Source of the DNA: Mycobacterium sp. DL440
GTDB taxonomy: Bacteria > Actinomycetota > Actinomycetes > Mycobacteriales > Mycobacteriaceae
DNA: 64,000 nt
Assembly (NCBI RefSeq): GCF_011745145.1
Contig: NZ_CP050191.1
Coordinates: 1,974,984 to 2,038,983 of the forward strand
Direction: 5' to 3'
Below the pieces are notes generated by a model. It had not been told where the DNA came from. It did not search any database and saw nothing but the letters and a program-made list of their open reading frames with translations. Below are positions 48,158 to 58,154 of the stretch, piece by piece (position 1 is the stretch's first letter; every line of letters starts with the position of its first letter). Both the position numbers and the translations under genes were made by a program.

Positions 48158-49426
48158 ATGCCTGGAGTCAACGGAGGACGTCGGCGTCGCGAAGCGGTCC
48201 GCGCTCGGCGCCGGTCACGAGATGCCCTCCGCCGGGTGCCGCAAGGCCTGCTGGCCGGATCCTTTGCCGTGGGCCTCGTCGCCGCGGGAACGGTGTTCGG
48301 CGCCGGAACCGCCTCCGCCGAGTCCGCGCTGATCTTCGGCGGCGCCCGCGGCCCCGGCATCCCGTGGGACCAGATCACCAACAAGGTGGGCCGCGGTTAT
48401 TACCCGAACGCGAACCGGCGCATCGTCGAGTACCCCGCCGGGATGGTCTACGGCCGGTTGCCGGACAAGTTGTGGCCCGGCAACGACATCTCGACCGACA
48501 GCGTGGGCGACTCGGTGGACATCGGTGCGCGCAACCTGAAGACCGCGCTGCAGGACACCCCCGGCCAGACCGTGGTGGTCGGCAACTCCGAGGGCGCGCT
48601 GGTGCTCAGCGAGGCGCTGGCGCGCCTGTCGCAGGATCCCGGTGCGCGTGCCCCGGAAGGCGTGTCCTTCACGCTGTTCGGGCCCCCGCAGTCGGTGACG
48701 CCGTTCAGCCATTCGGTGCTGTCGTCGCTGACGCCGGGAACGTACGTGCCGCTGATCGACTACACGGTGCGCGGTCCGGTGGAGAGTCAGTACGACACCA
48801 CCTTGGTGGTGGGCGAATACGATTTCATCGCCGACTTCCCCGATCGGCCGGACAACTTCCTGGCACTGGCGAATTCGCTTGTCGCGCTGGAGTATCTGCA
48901 CACCGAGACGTCGTACTCCTCGCGTGAGGACGTGCCACTGCAGAACGTCGTGGTCGCGGTCAACTCCAAGGGAGCGACGCAGACGACGTATTTCCTGCCG
49001 ACCAAGCTGTTGCCGCTCACCAGGCCGCTGCGCGACAACGGCGTTCCCAACGAGCTCGTCGACCAGCTCGACGGTGTGTTGCGGCCCATGGTGGACGCCG
49101 GATACTCGCGTAACGACTATCCGGGTGCCCCGGCGACCGGTATCGATCCCGTGGCCCGGGCCAACGTCGAGAACTGGTTGCGGGAGGCCGGTACCGGCCT
49201 GGCGGAACTGCCGCCACAGCCGGCCCTCGCGTCGCAGCCCACGATCAAGCTGAGCCGCACGGACCAGGAGAACGTCGACAAGGCGGTGCAGGGCATCCAG
49301 TTGAGCCCCACTGATCAGGCCAACATCGACAAGGCTGTGAAGGATGTCAAACTCAGCCCGACCGATCAGGCCAACATGGACAATGCGGCTCAGCAGGTAA
49401 AGAACCTGTTCCCCGGTATCGGCTAG
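48158..49426 (+). CDS. secreted PE-PPE-domain acyltransferase/esterase (Chp-like)
   Basis: A 422-residue protein with a strongly basic N-terminus, one hydrophobic helix (residues ~31-53, GLLAGSFAVGLVAAGTVFGA) and a cutinase-like alpha/beta-hydrolase PE-PPE domain. The nucleophile is Ser144 in VVVGNSEGALV; the Asp and His are probably in VGEYDFIADFPD and LEYLHTETS. Chp1 and Chp2 of M. tuberculosis carry out final acyl transfer between trehalose lipids outside the membrane. The tail has three 17-residue repeats (LSPTDQANIDKAV-type). An ATG at 48104 that overlaps the GAP stop is a possible earlier start; AGGAGG favours 48158. Confidence 0.82.
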   Translation: MPGVNGGRRRREAVRARRRSRDALRRVPQGLLAGSFAVGLVAAGTVFGAGTASAESALIFGGARGPGIPWDQITNKVGRGYYPNANRRIVEYPAGMVYGRLPDKLWPGNDISTDSVGDSVDIGARNLKTALQDTPGQTVVVGNSEGALVLSEALARLSQDPGARAPEGVSFTLFGPPQSVTPFSHSVLSSLTPGTYVPLIDYTVRGPVESQYDTTLVVGEYDFIADFPDRPDNFLALANSLVALEYLHTETSYSSREDVPLQNVVVAVNSKGATQTTYFLPTKLLPLTRPLRDNGVPNELVDQLDGVLRPMVDAGYSRNDYPGAPATGIDPVARANVENWLREAGTGLAELPPQPALASQPTIKLSRTDQENVDKAVQGIQLSPTDQANIDKAVKDVKLSPTDQANMDNAAQQVKNLFPGIG

Positions 49427-49436
49427 CCGGCTCCGC

Positions 49437-52400
49437 TCAGCTGCCGGGCTCGGTTTCCCGCTTGGCGGCCACCTTCAGCCGGCCGCGCAGCCCGTCGAGC
49501 TGACGTGTGACGAAGTCCGAGGGCCACCAGTTCGCGGTGCCGATCAGCGTGGCGATCGCGGGTACGGTCAAGGTGCGCACCAGGAACGTGTCCAACAGAA
49601 TCCCTACGCCCACCACGAATCCGGCTTGGACGACCGTGGTGATGCTGGCGAACAACAGCCCGAACATCGAGGCGGCGAAGATGAGCCCGGCCGCGGTGAT
49701 CACGCCGCCGGTGGATCCGACGGTGCGGATCACTCCCGAGCGCACACCATTGGGCGACTCATCGCGGATTCGAGAGATCAGCAGCAGGTTGTAATCGGCG
49801 CCGACAGCCACCAGCACGATGAAGGTCAGTGCGGGCACGCTCCAATGCAACTGTTGGCCAAGGACATACTGGAACATCACGACACCGATGCCCAGGGCCG
49901 ACAGGTAGGAGATCACCACCGAGGCGATCAGGTAGAGCGGCGCGACAAGCGCACGCAACAGGACTACCAGGATCAGCAGCACGACCGCGATGGTGATCGC
50001 GATGATGAGCCGGATGTCGTGGTTGTAGAAGTCGCGGGTGTCGCGCAACATCGCCGGATATCCGGCGATCGACACCGAGGCCCCTTCGAGCGCGGTGTTG
50101 GGCAGGGCGCCCCGCGCGGTGTCACCGATCGAGTTGACCAGGTTCATCGCCTCCGTGCCGAAGGGGTTGATATCGGTCTGGATCAGGTACCGCGCGGTAT
50201 GACCGTCCGGGGATATGAATGTCGCTGCGGCCTTACGGAATTCGTCCTGGGTCAGGATCTGTGCGGGCACGTAGAACCCGGACATCGGTGGGCTGGCGGC
50301 GTCGGTCTTCATGTTGAGCAGGAAGGCCGACGCCTCGTCGAGTCCCGATCCCATCCGCTTGGTCTCGGTGACCAGTTGCGAGACTCCGTCGGCGATCTGT
50401 TGGCTGGCGTCGGCGAGCGTATCGGCGCCGGTCTGAAGGGTGCTCAGCTGCGATCGTGCCTGGGCCGGGTTGGACAGTCCCATGGATTGCATGGACCTGC
50501 TCGCGGTGTCGATGGCGGCGCTGAGATTCTTGACCGTGTCATCGAGGGACTGCATCGGATCTGTCGCGCGCAGATCCCGTGCCAGGGCGGCGATCTGATC
50601 GAAGGTTCCGTCGGTGCGGGCGGCAGCCAGTCGGCGCAGTGATCCGCGGGCCTCGAGACACGCCGGGTCGGTGAGACAGACGGGGCTGGTGTCCAGTCCC
50701 CGCAGGACCGGATCGATCCACGGCATGCCGTTGGTCAGATCGGCGAAGTTCGTGTCGAGCGAGTCGCCGAGTGCCCGCATGCTGCTGACCAACTTTGACG
50801 CGCTGTCGATCTGCTTGAGCGTCGCGTTGCCGCCGACCTGCTTCTGCATGGTCGCCAGGGCGTCGACCAGGCCACGCGCTCCGGCCACGCCGCGGGTGAC
50901 CTGCGTGCGCACATCGAGCAGGCTGGTGGCCAACGTATCGGCGCCGTCGGTGAGCCGATTGAGATCGCTTGCCCGCCCGTTGATCTGGGTGGAGGCATCG
51001 TTCAGCTTGGTGCCGACCTCGCCGGCCTGATAGCTGAGACGTGCCTGCTGCAGCGATTCTCCCGTCGGCCGGGTGATCCCTCGCACGACCGCGATCCCGG
51101 GAAGCTGGCTCACCCGCTGGGCCATCTGTTCCAGGTCGGCCAATGCCTGGGGCGTACGCAACTCGTTCGGGGACTGGATGATCAGGTACTGCGGAATGGC
51201 CGAGCTGATCGGGAAGTGATCCTCCAGGGCCGCATAACCCATGGAGCTCTCAGCGTGCGCGGGCAGCGCCTTGCGGTCGTCGTAGTTGTACTGGACCAGG
51301 GTCGCGCAACTGGCCAGCGCCGCAAGGACGACCAAACTAGCGGCCAGATGGGACCACGGCCGACGCACGATGCGTATGCCGGATCGTCGCCAGATCCGAC
51401 TCGTGAGGTCACGGCGCGGGGCGATCCAGCCCCGGCGCCCGACCAACACCATCACGGCGGGCAACAGCGTCAGGGCAGCCAGCAAAGCGATGCCGATGGC
51501 GACCGCGAGTGCGGTACCGACGGTGGAGAACAGACCCAACTGAGCGAACATCATGCCCAAGAAAGTGACGGCCACCGTGGCGGCGGACGCGGCGATGACC
51601 TTGCCGATCGAGCCGAGTGCCTGTTCGACCGCGCGGTCGGATTCCAGTCCGTCGCGCAGATAGTCGTGATACCTGCTGATGAGGAAGACGGCGTAGTCGG
51701 TCCCGGCACCGGCCATCATGGCGGTCAGGAACACGACGGTCTGGTTGGAGATACCCATGCCCAGGTAGGCGAGGCCGGCGATCACCGATTGCGCGGTGAT
51801 CAGCGACGCCCCGATGGTGAGCAGCGGGAGCAGCATCGTGACCGGGTTTCGGTAGATGATCAGCAGGATCACCAGAACCATCCCGATCGTGGCGATCTCG
51901 ATGGCCGTCGTGTCGCGTTCGCCGATGTCGGTGAGATCGGCGACGGTCGCGGCGGGTCCCGTGAGGCTCGCGGTCAGCGAGGCGTCGTGCACGCTGTCTT
52001 TGACGATGTCGGCGACGCGGGTATAGGACGCGTATGACTGTGGCGAACCGACATCGCCCGCGATGCCGACCGGCAGGATCCAGGCCTTGCCGTCCTTGCT
52101 GGCCATGAACTCGCGCAGGGGAGGGGCGCTGATGAAGTCCTGCAGCATCACGACGTCCGTGTGGTTCTTGCGCAGATTGTCGACGAGCGTGCGGTAGGTC
52201 GCCTCGTCGGCCGGGCCCAGGCCCTTGTCGTTGCTGAGGACGACCAACAGCACGTTCTCTGAGCCGGATTCGTGAAACGCCTCTGTCATCTCGCGGGTGG
52301 CTACGGTGACGGGCGCGTGCGACGGCAGAATCGCGACCGGCCGTTGCTGCACCATCAGCGTCAACGACGGGAAGGTAAGGGGCAGTGCGGCCGCGATCGC

Positions 52401-52508
52401 CAGCCAGATTCCGACGACGAGCCACGGCCATCGCACGACCACTGAGCCGAGCCGGACGAACAGCGAAGAGTGTTCGGCCGTGCTCGTAGATTCTGTCTGC
52501 GACGGCAC
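49437..52508 (-). CDS. MmpL-family RND lipid transporter (MmpL8/MmpL10-like)
   Basis: A 1023-residue transporter with twelve predicted helices in two halves and large periplasmic loops after helix 1 and helix 7. The proton-relay Asp-Tyr pairs are in [19 protein letters not shown] and [18 protein letters not shown]. It would carry the acylated sugar across the plasma membrane. It is convergent with the Chp gene with a ten-base gap, the same arrangement as sap-chp1-mmpL8 of the sulfolipid locus as I recall it. A region at ~residues 460-690 is long, coiled-coil-like and Gln/Ala/Asp-rich. Confidence 0.92.
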   Translation of the reverse strand: MPSQTESTSTAEHSSLFVRLGSVVVRWPWLVVGIWLAIAAALPLTFPSLTLMVQQRPVAILPSHAPVTVATREMTEAFHESGSENVLLVVLSNDKGLGPADEATYRTLVDNLRKNHTDVVMLQDFISAPPLREFMASKDGKAWILPVGIAGDVGSPQSYASYTRVADIVKDSVHDASLTASLTGPAATVADLTDIGERDTTAIEIATIGMVLVILLIIYRNPVTMLLPLLTIGASLITAQSVIAGLAYLGMGISNQTVVFLTAMMAGAGTDYAVFLISRYHDYLRDGLESDRAVEQALGSIGKVIAASAATVAVTFLGMMFAQLGLFSTVGTALAVAIGIALLAALTLLPAVMVLVGRRGWIAPRRDLTSRIWRRSGIRIVRRPWSHLAASLVVLAALASCATLVQYNYDDRKALPAHAESSMGYAALEDHFPISSAIPQYLIIQSPNELRTPQALADLEQMAQRVSQLPGIAVVRGITRPTGESLQQARLSYQAGEVGTKLNDASTQINGRASDLNRLTDGADTLATSLLDVRTQVTRGVAGARGLVDALATMQKQVGGNATLKQIDSASKLVSSMRALGDSLDTNFADLTNGMPWIDPVLRGLDTSPVCLTDPACLEARGSLRRLAAARTDGTFDQIAALARDLRATDPMQSLDDTVKNLSAAIDTASRSMQSMGLSNPAQARSQLSTLQTGADTLADASQQIADGVSQLVTETKRMGSGLDEASAFLLNMKTDAASPPMSGFYVPAQILTQDEFRKAAATFISPDGHTARYLIQTDINPFGTEAMNLVNSIGDTARGALPNTALEGASVSIAGYPAMLRDTRDFYNHDIRLIIAITIAVVLLILVVLLRALVAPLYLIASVVISYLSALGIGVVMFQYVLGQQLHWSVPALTFIVLVAVGADYNLLLISRIRDESPNGVRSGVIRTVGSTGGVITAAGLIFAASMFGLLFASITTVVQAGFVVGVGILLDTFLVRTLTVPAIATLIGTANWWPSDFVTRQLDGLRGRLKVAAKRETEPGS

Positions 52509-52582
52509 TTTACGATCCTACGGGCGAGCCGTGCGGCAGCGGTCGGCGCCGCGGTGGCGGTGAAATGATGTGTGCCCCGACC

Positions 52583-53317
52583 TCACCGATTGCTCGAAGA
52601 CAGCCACCGCGTCTTGATCCGCCAGGAATGCGCGGACGCGAGTGCGAAGATCGCGCCGCAGCCACAGGCGAAAACCCATACCAGACGGCCGTTCTCGATG
52701 GGTTGCAGGGCTGGTACCAGCGAGGTGACGATGCGGGTCGCGCAGGCGAGCACGCCGCTGATCGAGGCGAACAGGTAGATGTTGGCGATCCGGCGTGATC
52801 TCGGATCCTTGCGCAGAATCAGCATGGCCCTGGCCCCGTAGCCCAGCAGATAGATCAAGGTGCCGCACAGGATGATCCAGTACACGCTGAGCCAGAAATC
52901 GGTGGGTACCTGGAAGAAGTCGGCACGGTACACCGCGGCGCCGTTGCCCATCGAGAAGGTGGCCAGCAGGACCGGGATGCAGATCGTGGCCGGGCGCTCG
53001 ACGTACTGCTTGAACGAGCGCTGCATGGCGCTGTCGTCCTGGAGTCGGCCCAGGGAGTTGTAGACGATGGCCGATGCCGCCACGATGTAGCAGTCGTGCC
53101 CGATGTAGTCCTCGACGTTCCACTTGCCCGTCAGCTCGTACAGCACGTGCCCGATCGTTGCCGAGGCCCAGGGCGACATCAGCAGCACGGCCAGGCCCTG
53201 GAGCGCGATGTTCAGGGTGGCGGCCACCTCCCACCGGCACGACCAGGTGACTCTCCTGATCCACAGGCTCCAGAGGACGCAGGCCAGTGTGATGAGGATG
53301 AGTGTGGCGATGGACAT
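52583..53317 (-). CDS. seven-helix membrane protein of unknown function
   Basis: A 244-residue protein from the ATG at 53317 with seven predicted helices (starting MSIATLILITLACVLWSLW; later IANIYLFASISGVLACATRI, WVFACGCGAIFALASAHSW). There are conserved-looking polar residues in helix 3 (CYIVAASAIVYNSLGR). It is 47 bases from the regulator on the same strand, likely one operon. No family name comes to mind; fused or paired membrane protein/HTH modules of this kind occur in other mycobacteria. The longer open frame upstream overlaps the regulator and is not used. Confidence 0.75.
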   Translation of the reverse strand: MSIATLILITLACVLWSLWIRRVTWSCRWEVAATLNIALQGLAVLLMSPWASATIGHVLYELTGKWNVEDYIGHDCYIVAASAIVYNSLGRLQDDSAMQRSFKQYVERPATICIPVLLATFSMGNGAAVYRADFFQVPTDFWLSVYWIILCGTLIYLLGYGARAMLILRKDPRSRRIANIYLFASISGVLACATRIVTSLVPALQPIENGRLVWVFACGCGAIFALASAHSWRIKTRWLSSSNR

Positions 53318-53364
53318 AAGACTTTGCCTCGGACGGTGTTGCGGTTCAGCTGTGGTGCGGTTGC

Positions 53365-53733
53365 TTACAGCGGGGGAGCGTCGGAACGTAGGGTCAGTTC
53401 GGACATTCTCCTGGGCCGGTGAACGGCCGGTCGGACACGGGTGGCCGTGTCGGCGGGAGCCACCGTCACCGGCGACGATTCCATGTAGTGCCAGACCTCC
53501 TGACGGCTCATCAGCCCGAACCGGATCTGCAGGTCGGGGTAGCTGAGATGGAAGCGGTCGGCCACCTGCCGCAATTCTTCGGCATTCGGATAGTCGGCTT
53601 CTTTCACCCGCCGGTAATACGTGCTGCTGGACACGCCCAGCGCGCTGTACACGGCCTTGGCGTCGACCTCGCCATCCAGTAGGTAGTCGAGCAGGGCCTT
53701 GAGCTGCCTGCCGTTCTCGTCGGTTCGCGGCAT
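53365..53733 (-). CDS. Xre-like helix-turn-helix regulator
   Basis: A 122-residue protein with a helix-turn-helix (VYSALGVSSSTYYRRVKEAD, residues ~27-46), a following helical segment (NAEELRQVADRFHLSYPDLQ) and a basic, probably disordered C-terminal tail. It lacks a sensing domain I recognise. It is divergent from the condensation-like gene and upstream of the seven-helix gene, so may control both. The ATG at 53733 is chosen; an upstream frame would cross the intergenic palindrome. Confidence 0.75.
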   Translation of the reverse strand: MPRTDENGRQLKALLDYLLDGEVDAKAVYSALGVSSSTYYRRVKEADYPNAEELRQVADRFHLSYPDLQIRFGLMSRQEVWHYMESSPVTVAPADTATRVRPAVHRPRRMSELTLRSDAPPL

Positions 53734-53833
53734 CAGAACACCATAGACCCCTGACCCGGACGCGGTCACGACGAACCGCAGCAAAGCCAGCAACGGCGTT
53801 ATTGACAATGGTGTCAGACTTTTGGCACAGCTC

Positions 53834-53847
53834 TCCCATTTTTGGGA
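53834..53847. promoter_or_regulatory. palindrome TCCCATTTTTGGGA between divergent genes
   Basis: TCCCA-TTTT-TGGGA lies in the 136-base gap between the regulator and the half-condensation gene, 23 bases before the latter's ATG. TTGACA at 53802 could be a -35 box for the plus strand. It is a candidate operator for the adjacent helix-turn-helix protein. Confidence 0.4.
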
Positions 53848-53869
53848 CTCACTGGCTACCGTTACATAT

Positions 53870-54436
53870 ATGTCTGTTTCCGTCCTGCCCGACACATATG
53901 CCACGAGTTCGTGGATTGCCGACTACGGCACCGCCGGACCTCCCGTCGCCGCAGATATGGCAACGGTCTCCAGTTCGCTGGACGAGGTGTTGTCCGCGGA
54001 ACTGCGTGAAGCCCAGATCGCGATCGGTTGCAGCGTCGAGGAGCTGCTGTTGGCCGCACTGGGCCGGGCGGTCGCTCGCACGATCGGCGACGGGGTGCTG
54101 GTCATCGACGTCGTGAGCGGTCCCGAGCGGGTCGGACATCGCCGCATCGGCGTGGCCTGCATGTCGCATCGTGGACTGTCGGGGGCCGAATTGCTCGACG
54201 CGGCACGTGCGGGAGTCGACGGCGGTGACCATCCGTCGGCGGACATGGGCTTCGCCCATGGCGAGGAGACGCGCGCCGGCCAGCGTGAACATCCGCTCGC
54301 ACTCCACATCCATCACGACAGCGCGACCACCATGCGTCTGGATTGGCGGTTCGACAGTCGCGGGTTCGACCATTGCACGGTTGACGAGCTGGCCGAGCAG
54401 TTCCCGCTGGCACTCATCGAGGTCACCTCCGGTTAG
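53870..54436 (+). CDS. half condensation-domain protein (C-terminal lobe only)
   Basis: A 188-residue protein. Residues ~35-110 (SSLDEVLSAELREAQIAIGC, then EELLLAALGRAVARTIGDGV) and the end (HPLALHIHHDSATTMRLDWR, then FDSRGFDHCTVDELAEQFPL) match the layout of the C-terminal lobe of NRPS/PapA condensation domains. The N-terminal lobe with the HHxxxD motif is absent; the codons before it lack any such sequence. It could be a docking or accessory partner, or a decayed acyltransferase. The ATG at 53870 follows a poor ribosome site. It lies downstream of the cluster and just before ileS. Confidence 0.6.
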   Translation: MSVSVLPDTYATSSWIADYGTAGPPVAADMATVSSSLDEVLSAELREAQIAIGCSVEELLLAALGRAVARTIGDGVLVIDVVSGPERVGHRRIGVACMSHRGLSGAELLDAARAGVDGGDHPSADMGFAHGEETRAGQREHPLALHIHHDSATTMRLDWRFDSRGFDHCTVDELAEQFPLALIEVTSG

Positions 54437-54479
54437 GTGTGGTTTCCAACGATTTGCAGTGCTCATTAGACTGGGCGCA

Positions 54480-54724
54480 TCGGCGCTGATCCGGCCATCA
54501 CCGGGGAGCCTTCGGAAGAACAGCTGCAGGATTCGAATGCATGAGATCCGCAGTCCAGTAGAACCGGACGGTTGGGCCCGTGATCGCCTGAAAGTTGAGC
54601 GGCGCGCTGCGGTGCAGCGCGCAAGCGGGGTGGTACCGCGGCGCTTGCGCAACCCGCGCGACGTCGTCCCCGTGCCTTGAGCGTGTTGAGCTGTTGAACT
54701 CGGCACCGGCACAGGAGACGAGAC
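54480..54724 (+). promoter_or_regulatory. ileS T-box leader (ultrashort stem I, translational type)
   Basis: The leader contains the T-box sequence GCGGGGTGGTACCGCGG at 54625-54641, flanked by GCGCAAGC and GCTTGCGC arms. Upstream, CCGGCCATCACCGG (54491-54504) forms a short stem I whose loop shows ATC, an isoleucine codon (54497-54499), followed by GGGGAGCCTTCGGAAGAAC. This matches my memory of the M. tuberculosis ileS T-box, which senses uncharged tRNA-Ile and frees the ribosome site (here ACAGGAGACGAGAC before the GTG). The T-box and specifier are clear; the folding of the rest is inferred. Confidence 0.88.
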
Positions 54725-57700
54725 GTGAGCGCCTATCCCAAGCCCGCCGCACCGAATTTTCCGGAGCGCGAACTTGAGGTGCTGGACTACTGGGCCAGCG
54801 ACGACACCTTCCGGGCCAGTATCGCGCGCCGTGAGGATGCCGAGGAATACGTCTTCTATGACGGGCCGCCGTTCGCCAACGGCCTGCCGCACTACGGCCA
54901 CCTGCTGACCGGTTACGTCAAGGACATCGTGCCGCGCTACCGCACCATGCGCGGCTACAAGGTGGAGCGCCGGTTCGGGTGGGACACCCACGGTCTGCCC
55001 GCCGAACTCGAGGTGCAGCGCCAGCTCGGCATCGCGGACAAGGCCCAGATCGAAGAGATGGGCATCGAGAAGTTCAATGCGGCCTGCCGTGCCTCGGTGC
55101 TGAAGTACACCGATGAATGGCGTGACTACGTCACCCGGCAGGCCCGTTGGGTGGACTTCGACAACGACTACAAGACTCTCGACCCGACCTTCATGGAGTC
55201 GGTGATCTGGGCCTTCAAGCAGTTGTGGGACAAGGGTCTGGCCTACGAGGGCAACCGGGTGTTGCCGTATTGCTGGAACGACGAGACCCCGTTGTCCAAC
55301 CACGAGCTGCGGATGGACGACGACGTCTACCAGAGCCGCCAGGATCCGGCGGTCACGGTCGGCTTCACTGTCACCGAAGGCCCGCTCAAGGGCGCGCACC
55401 TGCTGATCTGGACCACGACGCCGTGGACCCTGCCGTCCAACCAGGCCGTCGCGGTCAACCCGGACATCGACTACGTCCTGGTGCGGGGTGCCGACGGGCG
55501 GCGTTACGTGTTGGCCCAGGCCCGGCTCGCGTCCTACGCCCGTGAGCTCGGGGAGGAACCCGAGGTTCTCGGCAGTTACGCCGGCCGCGATCTGCTCGGG
55601 ACGCACTACCTACCGCCGTTCGCGTATTTCATGGACGCGCCCAACTCGTTCCAGGTGCTGGCCGCCGATTTCGTCAGCACCGAGGACGGCACCGGCATCG
55701 TGCACATGGCCCCCGCCTACGGCGAGGACGACAAGGCCACCGCCGATACCGCCGACATCGTCGCGGTCACCCCGGTGGACTCGAAGGGCCGCTTCGATGC
55801 GACCGTGCCCGATTACGCCGGTCAGCATGTCTTCGAGGCCAACTCGCAGATCATCCGCGACCTCAAGAACGGCGACGGAGCTGCGGCAGCCAACGGTGCG
55901 GTGCTGCTGCGCCACGAAACCTACGAGCACTCGTATCCGCACTGCTGGCGGTGCCGCAACCCGTTGATCTACCGCGCGGTGTCGTCGTGGTTCATCAAGG
56001 TCACCGACTTCCGGGACCGGATGGTCGAGCTCAACCAGCAGATCACCTGGTATCCCGAACATGTCAAGGACGGGCAGTTCGGTAAGTGGCTCTCCAATGC
56101 ACGCGACTGGTCGGTGTCGCGAAACCGATACTGGGGCAGCCCGATCCCGGTGTGGAAGTCCGACGATCCGGCCTATCCGCGGATCGACGTCTACGGCAGC
56201 CTCGACGAACTCGAACGCGATTTCGGCGTGCGGCCGACCGATCTGCACCGGCCGTTCATCGACGAACTGACCCGGCCGAACCCCGACGACCCGACCGGCA
56301 AGTCGACGATGCGCCGGATCGAGGACGTCTTCGACGTGTGGTTCGACTCCGGGTCGATGCCCTATGCCCAGGTGCATTATCCGTTCGAGAACCAGGAGTG
56401 GTTCGACGGCACCGTCGGCGGTGCCGACAGTCCGACTGGGGTCGGTGCTGACGCCCATTTCCCTGGCGACTTCATCGTCGAGTACATCGGCCAGACCCGC
56501 GGCTGGTTCTACACCATGCACGTACTGGCCACCGCGCTGTTCGACAAGCCGGCCTTCAAAACCTGTGTGGCGCATGGGATTGTGCTGGGCAACGACGGCC
56601 AGAAGATGAGCAAGTCGCTGCGCAACTATCCCGATGTCAGCGAGGTGTTCGACCGCGACGGCTCCGACGCCATGCGCTGGTTCCTGATGGCTTCGCCGAT
56701 CCTGCGCGGCGGCAACCTGATCGTCACCGAGCAGGGCATCCGTGAAGGCGTGCGCCAGGTGCTGCTGCCGTTGTGGAACGCCTACAGCTTCCTGGCGCTG
56801 TACGCGCCGAAGAAGGGCGTCTGGCGGACCGATTCGGACAATGTGCTCGACCGCTACATCCTGGCCAAGCTCGCCCAGCTGCGCGACGATCTCACCGTCT
56901 CGTTGGACACCTGCGACATCTCCGGGGCCTGCGACGAACTGCGGCAGTTCACCGAGGCATTGACGAACTGGTATGTGCGCCGGTCACGTTCGCGCTTCTG
57001 GGAAGAGGACTCCAACGCCATCGACACCTTGCACACCGTGCTCGAGGTGACCTGCAGGCTGGCTGCACCCCTGTTGCCGTTGGCCACCGAGGTGATCTGG
57101 CGGGGCCTGACCGGTGAGCGCTCGGTGCATCTGACCGACTGGCCCGAAGCCGACGTGCTGCCCAAGGACGCCGATCTGGTGGCGGCGATGGACCAGGTGC
57201 GCGAGGTGTGCTCGGTCGGGTCGTCGCTGCGCAAGGCCAAGAAGCTGCGGGTGCGCCTTCCCCTGCCGAAGCTGACTGTGGCTTTGGACAAGTCGGTGAA
57301 TCCGTCCGCCCTCGCGCCGTTCGCAGATCTGATTGCAGACGAACTCAACGTCAAGGCCGTTGAGTTGACCGACGACATCGATACCTATGGCAAGTTCGAC
57401 CTGGCCGTCAACGCCCGCGTCGCCGGCCCGCGGATCGGCAAGGACGTGCAGGCCGCGATCAAGGCCGTCAAGTCAGGAGACGGCGTCGTCAACCCCGACG
57501 GCACCTTGACCGCGGGCCCGGTGGTGCTGCAACCCGAGGAGTACACCGCCAAACTGGTTGCGGCCGACCCGGAATGGACTGCGGCCCTGCCCGACGGTGC
57601 GGGCCTGGTGGTGCTCGACGGCACGGTCACCGAGGAACTCGAGGCCGAGGGCTGGGCCAAGGACCGCATCCGCGAACTGCAGGAACTGCGCAAGTCGAGC

Positions 57701-57892
57701 GGCCTTGAAGTGTCCGATCGGATCGTCGTGCAGATCTCGGTGCCGGCTCAGTACGAGCCGTGGGCCCAGACCCACCGGGTACTCATCGCCGGCGAAATCC
57801 TGGCCACCAGTTTCGAATTCGTCGATTCGGCCGCGCTCTCCGACGGCACAGTGATCGGGGACGGGGTACGGGTCGCGATCGCAAGGGCGTGA
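54725..57892 (+). CDS. ileS: isoleucyl-tRNA synthetase
   Basis: A 1055-residue class I synthetase that attaches isoleucine to tRNA-Ile in the cytoplasm. The HIGH-like motif is in [18 protein letters not shown] and the KMSKS loop in [18 protein letters not shown]. It has the CP1 editing domain between them (with [14 protein letters not shown]), and its length suits the large eukaryotic-like IleRS2 type found in actinobacteria, which resists mupirocin. It starts with GTG 54725. It is controlled by the T-box immediately upstream. Orthologue of Rv1536. Confidence 0.97.
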   Translation: MSAYPKPAAPNFPERELEVLDYWASDDTFRASIARREDAEEYVFYDGPPFANGLPHYGHLLTGYVKDIVPRYRTMRGYKVERRFGWDTHGLPAELEVQRQLGIADKAQIEEMGIEKFNAACRASVLKYTDEWRDYVTRQARWVDFDNDYKTLDPTFMESVIWAFKQLWDKGLAYEGNRVLPYCWNDETPLSNHELRMDDDVYQSRQDPAVTVGFTVTEGPLKGAHLLIWTTTPWTLPSNQAVAVNPDIDYVLVRGADGRRYVLAQARLASYARELGEEPEVLGSYAGRDLLGTHYLPPFAYFMDAPNSFQVLAADFVSTEDGTGIVHMAPAYGEDDKATADTADIVAVTPVDSKGRFDATVPDYAGQHVFEANSQIIRDLKNGDGAAAANGAVLLRHETYEHSYPHCWRCRNPLIYRAVSSWFIKVTDFRDRMVELNQQITWYPEHVKDGQFGKWLSNARDWSVSRNRYWGSPIPVWKSDDPAYPRIDVYGSLDELERDFGVRPTDLHRPFIDELTRPNPDDPTGKSTMRRIEDVFDVWFDSGSMPYAQVHYPFENQEWFDGTVGGADSPTGVGADAHFPGDFIVEYIGQTRGWFYTMHVLATALFDKPAFKTCVAHGIVLGNDGQKMSKSLRNYPDVSEVFDRDGSDAMRWFLMASPILRGGNLIVTEQGIREGVRQVLLPLWNAYSFLALYAPKKGVWRTDSDNVLDRYILAKLAQLRDDLTVSLDTCDISGACDELRQFTEALTNWYVRRSRSRFWEEDSNAIDTLHTVLEVTCRLAAPLLPLATEVIWRGLTGERSVHLTDWPEADVLPKDADLVAAMDQVREVCSVGSSLRKAKKLRVRLPLPKLTVALDKSVNPSALAPFADLIADELNVKAVELTDDIDTYGKFDLAVNARVAGPRIGKDVQAAIKAVKSGDGVVNPDGTLTAGPVVLQPEEYTAKLVAADPEWTAALPDGAGLVVLDGTVTEELEAEGWAKDRIRELQELRKSSGLEVSDRIVVQISVPAQYEPWAQTHRVLIAGEILATSFEFVDSAALSDGTVIGDGVRVAIARA

Positions 57893-57902
57893 GGCGGCCG
57901 GT

Positions 57903-58121
57903 TCAGGGTCCGGCCACCCGCGCGGTGCGGCCGGCGAGCGTGACAATGTCGCCTGGGCGTAGCTGGCGGCCGCGGCGGAGTTCGACCTCGCCGTTGACAC
58001 TGACCAGACCGTCGGCGATGACGGACTTGGCGTCGGCGCCGCTGTCGATCAGGGATGCCAGCTTGAGAAACTGTCCCAGGCGAATCGACTCGTCCCTGAT
58101 CGGTACGTCATCCGGCGTCAT
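57903..58121 (-). CDS. small S4-domain RNA-binding protein
   Basis: A 72-residue protein made almost wholly of one S4 domain ([20 protein letters not shown] then [18 protein letters not shown]). This is the YaaA/RqcP type, whose members bind ribosomes or tRNA in large-subunit quality control. It is convergent with ileS with ten bases between and divergent from dinX. The role here is inferred from size and domain. Confidence 0.85.
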   Translation of the reverse strand: MTPDDVPIRDESIRLGQFLKLASLIDSGADAKSVIADGLVSVNGEVELRRGRQLRPGDIVTLAGRTARVAGP

Positions 58122-58154
58122 GCTGGTCAGGCTAGCGCCATAGCATCAGCAGCT

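Noticed and set aside
37886..49426. Assignment of the cluster to trehalose polyphleate synthesis
   Set aside because: Several partners fit, but the synthase has one fully reducing module with a methylmalonyl-type AT; phleic acids need alternating reduction, and I recall a far larger synthase. Kept only as an alternative.
54595..54655. GC-rich repeats GCGCAAGC/GCTTGCGC read as a copy of the dispersed GAGCGCTTGCGCGA repeat
   Set aside because: They are better explained as the arms around the T-box bulge of the ileS leader.
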